The notes: generated from the letters alone by a model not told the origin. DNA of 64,000 bases from Clostridia bacterium (GCA_017468465.1 JAFUIN010000019.1:1-64000), one strand, 5' to 3'; positions 16,508 through 25,397 are shown, counted from the stretch's first letter. A program made the numbers and translations.

Positions 16508-17587
16508 TTGAAAACAGTTGGTATCGTTTCGGAATATAATCCGTTTCATAACGGGCACCAATACCTCGTTGAAACTTCAAAACGTGAGCTGGATGCACAA
16601 GCCGTTGTGGCGGTTATGAGCGGCAATTTTACCCAACGGGGTGAAATTGCCTTCTTTGATATGTATTCCCGCGCACAAGTTGCATGTGAAAACGGGTTTG
16701 ACCTGGTGCTTGAAATACCACCTCAATTTGTTTTGACTTCGGCAGAATTTTATGCTTATTACAGTGTTTATATTCTGCATCAGCTTGGTATTGTTGATTA
16801 CCTTGCCTTTGGTTCGGAATGCGGGGATATTGATGAATTAAAACATGTCAAAAAAAAGGATGTCAACAGCATGAAAGCGCAGATGAAAAGTGGTGTCACC
16901 TACGCCAAAGCTGTTGGAGACAGCCCCCTTTTGCAGTCTGCCAACAATATTCTTGGCGCAGAATATTTGAATGCACTGCAAAAACTGCAATCTCCTATTA
17001 TTCCTTACACAATCAAACGAAAAGGCGTTTCTCACGACGAAATGACAACTTGTGAACAATTTGCTTCTGCTTCTTATATCCGAAAACAATTACGTGACGG
17101 AGCTGACGTGTTGAATTTTTTGCCTCGGCTACCCGACGCAAACCCTGTATGGGAGGATGCGCTGATTCCCATGTTGAATTACCGTTTGGCATTGGATTGC
17201 AGAAACGATTTGTCAGACATACAAAATATTTCAGAAGGTTTGCAAAATCGCATTTTATCCTCCAGAGGAAAAGAAACTTTTCGTGATATGATTGATGCCA
17301 TAAAATGCAAGCGATACCCTGAAACCAGAATCCGAAGAGCGCTGTATTCTATTTTGCTTGACTTGAAAAAAACAAATGAATTGCCTCAATATACCAGAGT
17401 TCTGGCGTTTAATGAAACCGGACAAAAATTACTGAAAAAAATGAAAAAAACGGCAGAGATTAAAATTTACAGTCGAATTACCAAAACAGATATTGCAACG
17501 AACATTCAGCTGCAAAAAGAGCTTTTCTGCAATGAAATTTATCGATTGGCACAGCAGCATTGCAACGGAGGTCAAAACAATGGATAA
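16508..17587 (+). CDS. tmcAL: tRNA(Met) cytidine acetate ligase TmcAL
   Basis: Member of the YlbM/TmcAL family, which activates acetate with ATP to acetylate the wobble cytidine of elongator tRNA-Met. The N terminus (GIVSEYNPFHNGHQYLVE) has the nucleotidyltransferase HxGH-like motif, here HNGH at residues 13-16, followed by VMSGNFTQRGE. 359 residues, somewhat shorter than the ~400 of Bacillus. The start is TTG 16508 behind AAAAGGAGC. The stop overlaps the next gene's ATG by eight bases. Confidence 0.92.
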   Translation: MKTVGIVSEYNPFHNGHQYLVETSKRELDAQAVVAVMSGNFTQRGEIAFFDMYSRAQVACENGFDLVLEIPPQFVLTSAEFYAYYSVYILHQLGIVDYLAFGSECGDIDELKHVKKKDVNSMKAQMKSGVTYAKAVGDSPLLQSANNILGAEYLNALQKLQSPIIPYTIKRKGVSHDEMTTCEQFASASYIRKQLRDGADVLNFLPRLPDANPVWEDALIPMLNYRLALDCRNDLSDIQNISEGLQNRILSSRGKETFRDMIDAIKCKRYPETRIRRALYSILLDLKKTNELPQYTRVLAFNETGQKLLKKMKKTAEIKIYSRITKTDIATNIQLQKELFCNEIYRLAQQHCNGGQNNG

Positions 17588-18548
17588 ACACTTAAATATC
17601 CGGCAATTAACTGAAGAAAATGAAAAAAAGATGATGAGTCCTTTTGCTTGCCTGAGTGCAAATTCCAAAGGCCGTTTCACCCCCTTGGAAGAAGATTCCA
17701 TACGGACCTGTTTTCAACGGGACAGAGACAGAATTATTCACAGTAAGGAATTCCGTCGGTTAAAGCATAAAACGCAAGTGTTTTCCAGCTTTGAATATAA
17801 TGACCATATCAGAACCAGATTGACCCATACCCTTGAGGTTAGCCAGGTTGCAAGAACGATAGCCAAGGCGTTGCGCCTGAACGAAGATTTAACCGAAGCA
17901 ATCTCGTTGGGGCATGATATTGGCCATTGCACCTTTTCTCATGCAGGTGAAACGGTGTTAAATGAAATTTTCAAAGGCTTTTCTCACAACAAACACAGCG
18001 CACACCTCGCACAAAAAATGAATCTTTCCCGTGAAGTTGTAGACGGTATCTTAAAACACAGCAACATTGAAACCGGCGAAGAAGCAATCACATTAGAAGG
18101 AAGAATTGTGAAATATGCAGATAAATTTGCCTATTTGAATTCTGATTTAGATGATGGCATCCGCTTGGGGCTGATTACAGAAGAAGATATTCCCCACTCT
18201 ATCCGAAAAGTTCTTGGAAAAACTTCAAATGACCGCTTGGATACCATGATTCGGGATATGATTTTAACCAGTCGTGAAAAAAATGAAATTATGATGTCAG
18301 AAGAAGTGGATTACAACTTCAAACAACTACGTAATTTTATGTTTGAACGATTATATTTTAATGACAAACTGACAAAAAAAGATGAAACTGTTAAGAAAAT
18401 TTTCTACCATATATATGAAACTGAACGAGAGTCCAAAAAAACCGACGAGGAAATCCTGGAATTTATGGCGGGGATGACCGATTCCTATGCAGTAAAATAT
18501 TTTTTGAATTCCTATAACATCAATGTACAGTTTCTTGAGGTTTTATAA
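17580..18548 (+). CDS. dGTPase-like HD-domain triphosphohydrolase
   Basis: HD-superfamily phosphohydrolase of the Dgt type-2 group, predicted to split dNTPs into nucleoside and triphosphate. The metal-binding residues are visible: HTLEVSQVART (first His), then LGHDIGHCTFSHAGE (the HD pair), and a late D in KYADKFAYLN. The N terminus SIRTCFQRDRDRIIHSKEFRRLKHKTQVF is the usual nucleotide-handling region of the family. I choose ATG 17580 (322 residues) with GGAGG seven to eight bases upstream; an earlier start at 17493 would lie deep inside tmcAL. Confidence 0.9.
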   Translation: MDKHLNIRQLTEENEKKMMSPFACLSANSKGRFTPLEEDSIRTCFQRDRDRIIHSKEFRRLKHKTQVFSSFEYNDHIRTRLTHTLEVSQVARTIAKALRLNEDLTEAISLGHDIGHCTFSHAGETVLNEIFKGFSHNKHSAHLAQKMNLSREVVDGILKHSNIETGEEAITLEGRIVKYADKFAYLNSDLDDGIRLGLITEEDIPHSIRKVLGKTSNDRLDTMIRDMILTSREKNEIMMSEEVDYNFKQLRNFMFERLYFNDKLTKKDETVKKIFYHIYETERESKKTDEEILEFMAGMTDSYAVKYFLNSYNINVQFLEVL

Positions 18549-18603
18549 CCTTGTTTATTCACTTAAAAATTGACATTTTTTCAAAAAAAATATCAAAAAA
18601 TGG

Positions 18604-18632
18604 TTGATTTTTTGAGAAATATTGTTTATAAT
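18604..18632 (+). promoter_or_regulatory. Promoter of pfkA
   Basis: TTGATT (18604-18609), 17 bases, TATAAT (18627-18632), about 57 bases upstream of the pfkA ATG. Confidence 0.8.
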
Positions 18633-18689
18633 AGTTAGGTGATGTTTTTTAGCATCGTAATTTGTTCCCAATAGAATGGAGAGAGAAAA

Positions 18690-19661
18690 ATGGCAAAAGA
18701 AATACAAACAATCGGTGTGTTGACCAGTGGCGGAGATGCTCCGGGGATGAATGCAGCGCTCAGAGCGGTTGTAAGAGCGGGCTTACATTACGGCAAAAAA
18801 ATGATTGGAATTTATAATGGATATAAAGGCCTTTTAGAAAAGGATATGAAGGAGCTTACATACCGTGACGTGTCAGGCATTATCAATCGTGGCGGTACTG
18901 TGCTGAAAACTGCAAGATGTAAAGAATTTTTAACTTCTGAAGGCATTCAAAAAGCTGCAGAAAATGCAAAAGAAGCCGGCATTGATGCTTTGGTTGTTCT
19001 GGGCGGCGACGGTAGTTTCCGCGGTGCGCTGGCTTTATCTCAGTATGGGTTCCCTGTCATCGGTATTCCCTGCACCATTGACAACGATATCAGCTGCTCC
19101 GATTATACCATCGGTTATGATACTGCATTGAATACTGCCTGCGATGCCATTGATAAAATCAGAGACTCCTGTTCTTCTCATGACCGTTGCAGCGTGGTGG
19201 AAGTTATGGGCAGAAATGCTGGTTATTTAGCAATCAATGTGGCTGTAGCTGCCGGTGCTGAAGTTTGTCTGATTCCGGAAAAGAAATTTGATTTAAGCGA
19301 TATTATGGACAAAATTAAAGAAACAACAGCAAAAGGAAAGACTCATTTCATTGTCGTTGTTGCTGAAGGCGTTGGCGGAGTTGATTTCATCGCCAAAAAT
19401 GTTGAAAAGCAAACCGGTATTGAAGCCAGACCGTCTACTCTGGGTTATATTCAGAGAGGCGGATGCCCCACTGTTAAAGACAGAGTAGTTGCTTCCAAAA
19501 TGGGGCTTAAGGCCATTGATTTGTTACTGGAAGGTGTTGCAAATCGCGTTGTGGTGTATAAAGACACCAAAATTGTTGATTTTGACATTACAGAAGCATT
19601 ATCAATGAAAAAAGATTTTGATAACAACTTAGTAGAACTGGCTGAGATTTTAACATACTAA
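18690..19661 (+). CDS. pfkA: ATP-dependent 6-phosphofructokinase
   Basis: Phosphorylates fructose 6-phosphate to fructose 1,6-bisphosphate in glycolysis. GVLTSGGDAPGMNAALRAVVR opens the protein. GGDGSFRGA has glycine in the position expected for an ATP- rather than PPi-using enzyme, and PCTIDNDI carries the catalytic aspartate region. MGRNAGYLA and LGYIQRGG are also conserved. 323 residues, standard for the short bacterial form. ATG 18690 lies behind GGAGAGA. Confidence 0.97.
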   Translation: MAKEIQTIGVLTSGGDAPGMNAALRAVVRAGLHYGKKMIGIYNGYKGLLEKDMKELTYRDVSGIINRGGTVLKTARCKEFLTSEGIQKAAENAKEAGIDALVVLGGDGSFRGALALSQYGFPVIGIPCTIDNDISCSDYTIGYDTALNTACDAIDKIRDSCSSHDRCSVVEVMGRNAGYLAINVAVAAGAEVCLIPEKKFDLSDIMDKIKETTAKGKTHFIVVVAEGVGGVDFIAKNVEKQTGIEARPSTLGYIQRGGCPTVKDRVVASKMGLKAIDLLLEGVANRVVVYKDTKIVDFDITEALSMKKDFDNNLVELAEILTY

Positions 19662-19685
19662 AAAATAATTGAGCTGGTGGATAAT

Positions 19686-20231
19686 ATGATACGGATTTTA
19701 CCGAATATTCTCACTTTCATGCGGCTGCTGATGGCGTTTGCTTTTGTGCCCTTGTTTTTTTACGAACAGAATCATAATCCTGATGGAAATTTGCCGTTGC
19801 TTTTATACACTGTAGCATCTGTTACAGATATCATTGACGGATACATAGCGAGAAGGTATTCCGCTGTTTCTAACTTCGGGAAAATTTTTGACCCGCTGGC
19901 AGATAAACTGCTTCAGTTTTTAGTTTCTGTTTCCATTGCCTGTGTAGAGCCGATGTTTGCCATCATTCCCATTTTCCTTTTTGTGAGGGAAATTATGATG
20001 ATGATTGGTGCAATTTTACTCTATAAGAAAAATGTGGTATTAAGTTCCAATCTTTACGGAAAACTTGCCTCGGTGGTATACTTTTTATTATTTTTCACGA
20101 TGCTTGGATTTCGAAAATACATACCGACAGGAGTTAAAATTGCTTTTATTGTTATTTTTCTTTCTGTGTCTTTGGTTGCATTTATACGATACATCCAAAT
20201 ATATTCAGCAACAAGTAAAGCTGCAAAATAA
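19686..20231 (+). CDS. Second CDP-alcohol phosphatidyltransferase (PgsA-like)
   Basis: Membrane enzyme of the same family as the gene at 15951, with the full motif D51-G52-x2-A55-R56-x8-G65-x3-D69-x3-D73 and about five hydrophobic segments. 181 residues from ATG 19686, which has GGTGG five bases upstream; a GTG at 19677 overlaps that site and is less likely. Product uncertain: it may be a second phosphatidylglycerol-phosphate synthase, or it may use another alcohol acceptor such as in cardiolipin or phosphatidylserine synthesis. It follows pfkA by 24 bases and shares its terminator. Confidence 0.85.
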   Translation: MIRILPNILTFMRLLMAFAFVPLFFYEQNHNPDGNLPLLLYTVASVTDIIDGYIARRYSAVSNFGKIFDPLADKLLQFLVSVSIACVEPMFAIIPIFLFVREIMMMIGAILLYKKNVVLSSNLYGKLASVVYFLLFFTMLGFRKYIPTGVKIAFIVIFLSVSLVAFIRYIQIYSATSKAAK

Positions 20232-20269
20232 AAAAATCCCGTTACCTAAAAACAGTAACGGGATTTTTT
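20231..20269. terminator. Bidirectional terminator between pgsA-like gene and galM
   Basis: AAAAAATCCCGTTAC (20231-20245) pairs with GTAACGGGATTTTTT (20255-20269). A- and T-runs on both sides let it serve both converging genes. Confidence 0.9.
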
Positions 20270-20275
20270 ATTTGA

Positions 20276-21319
20276 TTACAGGATGCTGAAACGGTATTCA
20301 GTTTTGGAATAGAAGTCTTCCCCTGCTTTTAATAGGCAGGAGGGGAAATTTTCATGATGCGGTGTATCGGGATAATACTGTGTTTCCAGGCACATTCCGG
20401 TACGTTTTACAATCGGTTTATCATCTTTGCCTGTATAAGTACCATCCAAAAAGTTTCCGATATAGAGCTGAACTGCCGGCATATCGGTGGATAACTGCAT
20501 TACAATTCCGCTTTTTTCATCGGTTACTGTGCAGCAGTTTTCTTTATATACATTAGGTTCTCCGAGTACCATATTATGGTCATACCCGTTTCCTCTTTTC
20601 ATGTCGGCATCATCACTTGCCAAATCGGTTGCGATTGCCTTACCGGTTCTGAAATCAAACGGGGTTCCGGTAACCGACTTGATTTCTCCGGTGGGAATTA
20701 AATCATCATCGGTGGGGGTGTAGAAATCTGCATTCATCTGTAAAATATGATCGGTAATCACACCGCCCTGATAGCCGGATAAATTAAAATATGAATGGTT
20801 CGTGGGATTAAAATAGGTGTCTGCATCTGACTTTGCACGATATTCCAACACTAAAGCGTTATCATCAGTCAGCGTGTAAGTAACAGTCAGTGCAATCGTG
20901 CCGGGATATTCTTCTTCTCCGTCCTTATCAAGTAACGATAAGGTGATGGAATTTTCGCTGACAGCATCAATATTCCAAAATCTTCTGTTATATCCAATGT
21001 TGCCACCATGTAAATGATTGATTCCGTCGTTATTTAATGCTAATTGATATGTTTTTTGGTTTATGGTTATCTTACCTTCGGCAATACGGTTTCCGTAGCG
21101 TCCAATCAATGCACCGTGGTAAGCACCGTCGATAAAATATGTCTGGGCATCATTGTGTCCGATGACAATATCTAAAAATTTTCCGTTTTTATCCGGCACC
21201 TTCAAAGAGTGAAGAATCCCTCCAAAGTTCAGGATTTCTGCCGTACATCCGTTTTTGTTGGTAAGGGTTGTTGCAACAACCTCTTTGCCTTGAAACTCAT
21301 CAAATTTTCTCTGGCTCAT
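20276..21319 (-). CDS. galM: Aldose 1-epimerase (galactose mutarotase)
   Basis: Interconverts alpha and beta anomers of sugars such as galactose or glucose. GRYGNRIAEGKI (substrate-binding arginine), NHLHGG (histidine), NPTNHSYFNLSG (catalytic His region) and LETQYYPDTPHH (catalytic Glu region) match the family. I choose ATG 21319 (347 residues) with AAGGAG nine bases upstream; the frame is open to 21346, inside the upstream gene. Last gene of the group starting at 23021. Confidence 0.95.
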   Translation of the reverse strand: MSQRKFDEFQGKEVVATTLTNKNGCTAEILNFGGILHSLKVPDKNGKFLDIVIGHNDAQTYFIDGAYHGALIGRYGNRIAEGKITINQKTYQLALNNDGINHLHGGNIGYNRRFWNIDAVSENSITLSLLDKDGEEEYPGTIALTVTYTLTDDNALVLEYRAKSDADTYFNPTNHSYFNLSGYQGGVITDHILQMNADFYTPTDDDLIPTGEIKSVTGTPFDFRTGKAIATDLASDDADMKRGNGYDHNMVLGEPNVYKENCCTVTDEKSGIVMQLSTDMPAVQLYIGNFLDGTYTGKDDKPIVKRTGMCLETQYYPDTPHHENFPSCLLKAGEDFYSKTEYRFSIL

Positions 21320-21335
21320 TTTTAATTTCTCCTTT

Positions 21336-22169
21336 TTATTTTTCATCTTGTTCTAATTTTAACTGCTGTTTTTCAGCAGGAATTAACATATGTTTTTCCA
21401 GCGTTGGATAAACGGAAAAAACAACTAAAAATCCACTGAATGAATACAAAAACAACGCTGTTAACAGTAACCCCGTTACAATATAGTGAAACAAAAAATA
21501 TGATATTGCGGCAATTAATATCAAAATGAAGAGATTAAGCGGCAATTTTGCCAATGCAAAAATAAATGAATTTTTCAGGATATCAAAAAATTTCATTTGG
21601 AACATTACCATAATTGAAAATGCGTAATAGCTGACAAATATAAACAGAATATTGACGATTAAAAGCGGAATCTGCATAGAAGACATGGTAGAGCTTCCGC
21701 CCACAACCAACTGTGATGAGCTGTGAATCAGCGTAAAGGAAAAAGAAAGCAACAATAAGCCATGTATGAAGGTAAAAAGGGTTGCTTGCTTAAAATTTTT
21801 CTTAAACTGTTCAAAAAAATCGGCAAATTGAAAGACGGGAGTTTCAGTTGCATATGATTTGAAAACATATGTCATTCCCGCTGTTGCAGGTCCGATAACC
21901 GGTGAAAAAACAATGAATATCAGCGCCAATACATAAAGAAAATCGCCAACATAGGCAAGCGAAAAATTATTTTCCATGGTATCGCTGAATAAAAACATGG
22001 TCAACGCAATCCAGATGGGCAACGTAAGCCCCACATATAACAGATTCATTTGCATTAATTTCCAGAATTTCCGGAAAAATAGTTCAAAAAAGTATAACGG
22101 ACGGATTGGACGCATTGCGCTTTTTTCAACGCCCTTCCCTTCTCTTTGATAAGACTGAAATAAGCCCAT
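21336..22169 (-). CDS. YesL/DUF624-family membrane protein
   Basis: 277 residues with about five to six hydrophobic segments. RKFWKLMQMNLLYVGLTLPIW near the N terminus, and FSPVIGPATAGMTYVFKSYA about residue 95, resemble DUF624 (YesL-like) proteins. These are often found with carbohydrate transport or degradation genes in Firmicutes, and their function is unknown. Here the neighbour is galM (17 bases downstream), consistent with a sugar-related role, but this is only context. ATG 22169 has AAAAGGGGA upstream. Confidence 0.8.
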   Translation of the reverse strand: MGLFQSYQREGKGVEKSAMRPIRPLYFFELFFRKFWKLMQMNLLYVGLTLPIWIALTMFLFSDTMENNFSLAYVGDFLYVLALIFIVFSPVIGPATAGMTYVFKSYATETPVFQFADFFEQFKKNFKQATLFTFIHGLLLLSFSFTLIHSSSQLVVGGSSTMSSMQIPLLIVNILFIFVSYYAFSIMVMFQMKFFDILKNSFIFALAKLPLNLFILILIAAISYFLFHYIVTGLLLTALFLYSFSGFLVVFSVYPTLEKHMLIPAEKQQLKLEQDEK

Positions 22170-22212
22170 TTGATAGTTCCCCTTTTCCTGCTATATGTTG
22201 AGCATGATATTC

Positions 22213-22596
22213 TTAAAATTCTGCGAATGCTTCATCGTAGTTCACATATTTGAATTCTACCAGAAAATTATCTTCTAAAGGAATAAATTTCGCACCTGCC
22301 TGTGCGGTTTCGCCATTGATATATAAAATCCAGCCGTCTGTTTGTGTGGAAGCGATGCCACCAAAATTGTCAAACATATTCTCTGTAAGTGTATAAGGGA
22401 TTTTTCCTTTTTGGCAGGTTTCAACCAGCACTTCCTCTACGTTAGTTGCATGCGTCACCACTTCCTGCGATAAAACAACTGTTTCCGGCGCAATAATTGC
22501 AACTCTTCCGGACAATTCCGGTGTAGATTCATTGTTCTGACAGGCACTCAAACAAACCAGAATTGATAACAGTACCAGACAAATTATTTTTTTCAT
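22213..22596 (-). CDS. Small lipoprotein with DUF4430-like domain
   Basis: 127 residues. Lipoprotein signal with lipobox LSAC (Cys about residue 19). The rest has a beta-rich pattern with GGIASTQTDGWILYINGETAQAGAKFIPLEDNFLVEFKY, which matches the DUF4430 (cobalamin-transporter C-terminal-like) domain seen on many clostridial surface proteins. Function unknown; a ligand-binding role is a guess. It overlaps the thioesterase stop by four bases (ATGA), so the two are translationally coupled. Confidence 0.8.
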   Translation of the reverse strand: MKKIICLVLLSILVCLSACQNNESTPELSGRVAIIAPETVVLSQEVVTHATNVEEVLVETCQKGKIPYTLTENMFDNFGGIASTQTDGWILYINGETAQAGAKFIPLEDNFLVEFKYVNYDEAFAEF

Positions 22597-23021
22597 TTGA
22601 AAATCTCCTCGTTTTCTATTGTTTTTTCCAGCATCAGGTAAACTTTCGGAAACTGCTTTTTTAAGTTTAAGGGCTTAAAATGGGTTGCATCGACCCATAC
22701 ATGAACGGTTTCCCCGGTGTGTATCAATGCACCATCTTTATAGATACGGTAGCAAAATTCTACACGGTAAGGTGTCAAATTTTTTAAGCAAGTTTCCACC
22801 GATAAAATATCATCATAACGTGCGGGCATTTTATATTTTGCATGAACTTCATAAATCGGAGTCATAATACCCATTTTTTCCATTTCGGAATAGGGCAACC
22901 CCATTTTTTTGCAAAAATCTGTCCTTGCAACCTCATACCATATAGGGTACACTGAATGATGCACAATGCCCATCTGGTCGGTTTCCTGATATCGCACGGT
23001 AATCTGAGATATTGAAATCAC
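22593..23021 (-). CDS. Acyl-CoA thioesterase, YbgC/4HBT family
   Basis: Hot-dog fold thioesterase of 142 residues. The YbgC/FadM signature RYQETDQMGIVHHSVYPIWYEVAR holds the catalytic aspartate (TDQMG), and the family's later TPYRVEFCYRIY and VWVD segments are present. It probably hydrolyses short or medium acyl-CoA; the substrate cannot be read from sequence. I choose GTG 23021, eight bases after AAGAGG; GTG 23030 overlaps that site. First gene of a four-gene minus-strand group with its own promoter. Confidence 0.88.
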   Translation of the reverse strand: MISISQITVRYQETDQMGIVHHSVYPIWYEVARTDFCKKMGLPYSEMEKMGIMTPIYEVHAKYKMPARYDDILSVETCLKNLTPYRVEFCYRIYKDGALIHTGETVHVWVDATHFKPLNLKKQFPKVYLMLEKTIENEEIFK

Positions 23022-23050
23022 AGCTATCACCTCTTTGTTTTTCTCGTCAC

Positions 23051-23079
23051 ATTATAGCATTTTATTAGAAATTTGTCTA
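23051..23079 (-). promoter_or_regulatory. Promoter of the thioesterase operon
   Basis: TAGACA (23079-23074), 17 bases, TATAAT (23056-23051) on the minus strand, 30 bases before the GTG start. Confidence 0.75.
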
Positions 23080-23126
23080 CCTTTCTCTGAAAAAAATAAA
23101 AAAATTTAATTTTTTTCAAAAAATAC

Positions 23127-23155
23127 TTGATTTTTTATATATATAATGTTATAAT
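23127..23155 (+). promoter_or_regulatory. Promoter of the rimP-nusA-infB operon
   Basis: TTGATT (23127-23132), 17 bases, TATAAT (23150-23155), about 95 bases before the rimP start. The leader includes the hairpin at 23183-23205. Confidence 0.8.
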
Positions 23156-23182
23156 AAGTATGCGAATGTAATACTGGTAGTT

Positions 23183-23210
23183 AAAGAGTGGGTTCCCCAC
23201 TCTTTTGTTT
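23183..23210 (+). promoter_or_regulatory. Leader hairpin upstream of rimP
   Basis: A perfect ten-base stem AAAGAGTGGG/CCCACTCTTT (23183-23192 with 23196-23205), a three-base loop and a T-rich tail, starting about 20 bases after the predicted transcript start. A similar hairpin before rimP recurs in Firmicutes as I recall. It looks like a terminator/attenuator for the long operon, perhaps responding to NusA, but that is inference. Confidence 0.7.
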
Positions 23211-23250
23211 TTAATTGAACGTCTATTATTGTTCCGAAAGGAGAGCTTTT

Positions 23251-23730
23251 ATGGCAAAAAATATAATTACAGCAGTAGAAGAACTGGCAACTGATGTTTG
23301 TGTAAAAAACGGAGCCTATCTGTACGACGCGGAGTATCAGAAGGAAGGAAAAAATCAGGTGTTAAGAGTGTATGTGGAAAAAGACGGCGGCATTGGAATT
23401 GACGAATGCGAAACTATTTCCCGTATGCTTTCCGAAGAATTAGATCGTTTGAATTTAATTCAAACAGCATACAATTTAGAGGTTTCTTCCCCCGGGGTTG
23501 AACGTAAGCTTACAAAAGACTGGCATTTTGAAAAAGTGATAGGAAAACAGATTGAGCTGTCTTTGTACGCCCCTCTAAACGGTGTAAAAACTCTGTTAGG
23601 TGTCCTGGAAGCACTGGAGAATCAAATCATTCACATTACTGTCGGTAATGAATTGCTTAAAATCCCGTCAGATAAAGTTGCAAGTGCAAAGCTTTATTTT
23701 GACATTGCCGAAGCCTTAAAAGGCAAATAA
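23251..23730 (+). CDS. rimP: Ribosome maturation factor RimP
   Basis: Assembly factor for the 30S subunit, 159 residues. VYVEKDGGIGIDECETISRMLSEELD and YNLEVSSPGVERKLTKDWHFEKVIGKQIEL match the N-terminal RimP domain and its junction with the SH3-like C-terminal domain. I choose ATG 23251 behind AAAGGAGAGC; upstream codons to 23215 have no ribosome-binding site. First gene of the long plus-strand run. Confidence 0.95.
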   Translation: MAKNIITAVEELATDVCVKNGAYLYDAEYQKEGKNQVLRVYVEKDGGIGIDECETISRMLSEELDRLNLIQTAYNLEVSSPGVERKLTKDWHFEKVIGKQIELSLYAPLNGVKTLLGVLEALENQIIHITVGNELLKIPSDKVASAKLYFDIAEALKGK

Positions 23731-23782
23731 ACAGTTGTATTAAAATTTTATCTATATCAATTTGGAGGTACCAAAAAAAATC

Positions 23783-24805
23783 ATGAACAAAGAATTTTTA
23801 TTAGCATTGGATTTGCTGGAAAAAGAAAAAGGAATTGACAAAGAAATTCTGATTGAAGCAATGGAAAACGCCTTGGTGACTGCGTATAAAAAAGATTATA
23901 ACCCCATTGCAGAGGTCATTGCCAACGTATCCCGTGAAACCGGTGATGCAGCAGTTTACCTTAGAAAAACAGTAGTTGAAGAAGTGACCAATCCGGAAAC
24001 TGAAATTGATTTTAAGGCTGCGAAAAAAATTTCAAAGGCGGTTGCCATCGGTGATGAAGTAAATGTGAATGTAACACCCAAAACCTTTGGCAGAATTGCA
24101 GCACAAAATGCAAAAGGCATTGTTGTGCAAAAAATCAGAGAAGTAGAACGCGGAATGATGGTTTCCGAATTTACCGAAAAAACCGGCAGCCTTGTGAACG
24201 GAACCGTGGAACGTATTGAAAAAGGAAATGTTATGGTTTCCATTGGAAGAACAGAAGCAGTTTTATCTCCGCAAGAACAGATTCCCACAGAAACTTATAA
24301 GCACGGTGATAAAATTAAGATTTATGTGGTGCAGGTGAAAATCGTGGGAAAAGCGCCGCAGATTATCATATCCCGTTCTCATCCCATGCTTGTAAAATGT
24401 TTATTTGAACAGGAAGTTCCGGAAATTGCAAGCGGTGTGGTTCAAATTAAATCCATTGCCAGAGAAGCGGGTGCAAGAACAAAAATTGCAGTATTTTCCA
24501 ACGATGAAAATGTTGATTGCATCGGTTCTTGCATCGGTCCGAAAGGAATGCGTGTAGAAAACATTTTAGCAGAGCTTAAGGGCGAAAAAATAGACATTGT
24601 AAAATACAGCGAAGACCCGGAAGAGTTTGTAAAAGAAGCACTTTCCCCTGCTGAAATTGTTAGCTGTGTTGTAAATACGGAAGAAAGAATTTGCAATGTA
24701 ACCGTTAATAAAGACCAGCTTTCCCTCGCTATCGGCAAGGAAGGTCAAAACGCAAGACTGGCAGCAAAATTAACCGGATATAAAGTAGACATTAAAGCAA
24801 TTTAA
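23783..24805 (+). CDS. nusA: Transcription termination/antitermination factor NusA
   Basis: RNA-polymerase-binding factor controlling pausing, termination and antitermination. The N-terminal domain (1-~125) is followed by S1 (GSLVNGTVERIEKGNVMVSIGRTEAVL, about 130-200) and two KH domains (VDCIGSCIGPKGMRVENIL and LSLAIGKEGQNARLAAKLTGYKVDI). 340 residues, without the acidic repeats of E. coli NusA, as usual in Firmicutes. I choose ATG 23783; TTG 23762 overlaps the GGAGGT ribosome-binding site. Confidence 0.97.
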   Translation: MNKEFLLALDLLEKEKGIDKEILIEAMENALVTAYKKDYNPIAEVIANVSRETGDAAVYLRKTVVEEVTNPETEIDFKAAKKISKAVAIGDEVNVNVTPKTFGRIAAQNAKGIVVQKIREVERGMMVSEFTEKTGSLVNGTVERIEKGNVMVSIGRTEAVLSPQEQIPTETYKHGDKIKIYVVQVKIVGKAPQIIISRSHPMLVKCLFEQEVPEIASGVVQIKSIAREAGARTKIAVFSNDENVDCIGSCIGPKGMRVENILAELKGEKIDIVKYSEDPEEFVKEALSPAEIVSCVVNTEERICNVTVNKDQLSLAIGKEGQNARLAAKLTGYKVDIKAI

Positions 24806-24817
24806 GGGGTATTTAAT

Positions 24818-25078
24818 ATGAAGTACATCCCCTATAGAAGATGTGTTGCTTGTCACAGCAGCCATCCAAAAAATGAAATGATTCGTTTGGCAAAGCTTGC
24901 AGACGGCAGCTTCTGTTTTGACGAAACCAAAAAATCCGGCGGACGCGGTGCATATGTATGCAATAATAAAAACTGCATTGCAACTGCTGTGAAGAAAAAT
25001 GCGTTTCACCGTTCTATGAAAACAAAGGTTCCGTCACAATATTATGAAATGCTTTCGGCATTACAAGAGGATATTTAA
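24818..25078 (+). CDS. rnpM: RNase P modulator RnpM (YlxR, DUF448)
   Basis: 86 residues, opening YIPYRRCVACHSSHPKNEMIR with the conserved CxxC and continuing to GGRGAYVCNNKNC, a cysteine pair in the usual place. The YlxR family binds RNA and was shown in Bacillus to interact with RNase P RNA. It lies between nusA and the L7Ae-like gene, the standard Firmicute order. Confidence 0.92.
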   Translation: MKYIPYRRCVACHSSHPKNEMIRLAKLADGSFCFDETKKSGGRGAYVCNNKNCIATAVKKNAFHRSMKTKVPSQYYEMLSALQEDI

Positions 25079-25079
25079 T

Positions 25080-25397
25080 ATGCAGGATAAAATTTTACGT
25101 TTTATTGGTCTGGCAAGGAAAGCAGGAGAACTTACTTACGGTCAGACAGCAGTTGCAACAGAAATCAAAAAACGGCATTCCAAACTGATTTTGTTTGCAT
25201 CTGACCTAAACGAAAAAACCAAACAAAACATTTTGAAAGATTGTAAATCCTTAAAAACGTTAACACTTCCCTACACTATGGAGGAGATAGGATATGCAAT
25301 CGGGACAAAACCTACCGGCGTTTTGTCGGTGAATCATGAAAATTTTAGAAAAGGAATATTAGAGGTGAGTTCGTTTGAAGAAAAAGAAGATATCTGA
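25080..25397 (+). CDS. L7Ae-family ribosomal protein (YlxQ-like)
   Basis: 105 residues with the L7Ae/L30e fold pattern: [25 protein letters not shown]...[16 protein letters not shown]...[11 protein letters not shown]. The family binds kink-turn RNA; this operon position (between rnpM and infB) is typical of YlxQ. I choose ATG 25080, two bases after the rnpM stop. The 3' end overlaps infB by 23 bases. Confidence 0.9.
   Translation: MQDKILRFIGLARKAGELTYGQTAVATEIKKRHSKLILFASDLNEKTKQNILKDCKSLKTLTLPYTMEEIGYAIGTKPTGVLSVNHENFRKGILEVSSFEEKEDI

Noticed and set aside
23156-23250. rimP leader considered as a metabolite riboswitch.
   Set aside because: Too short, with a single simple hairpin; better read as an attenuator or leader terminator.
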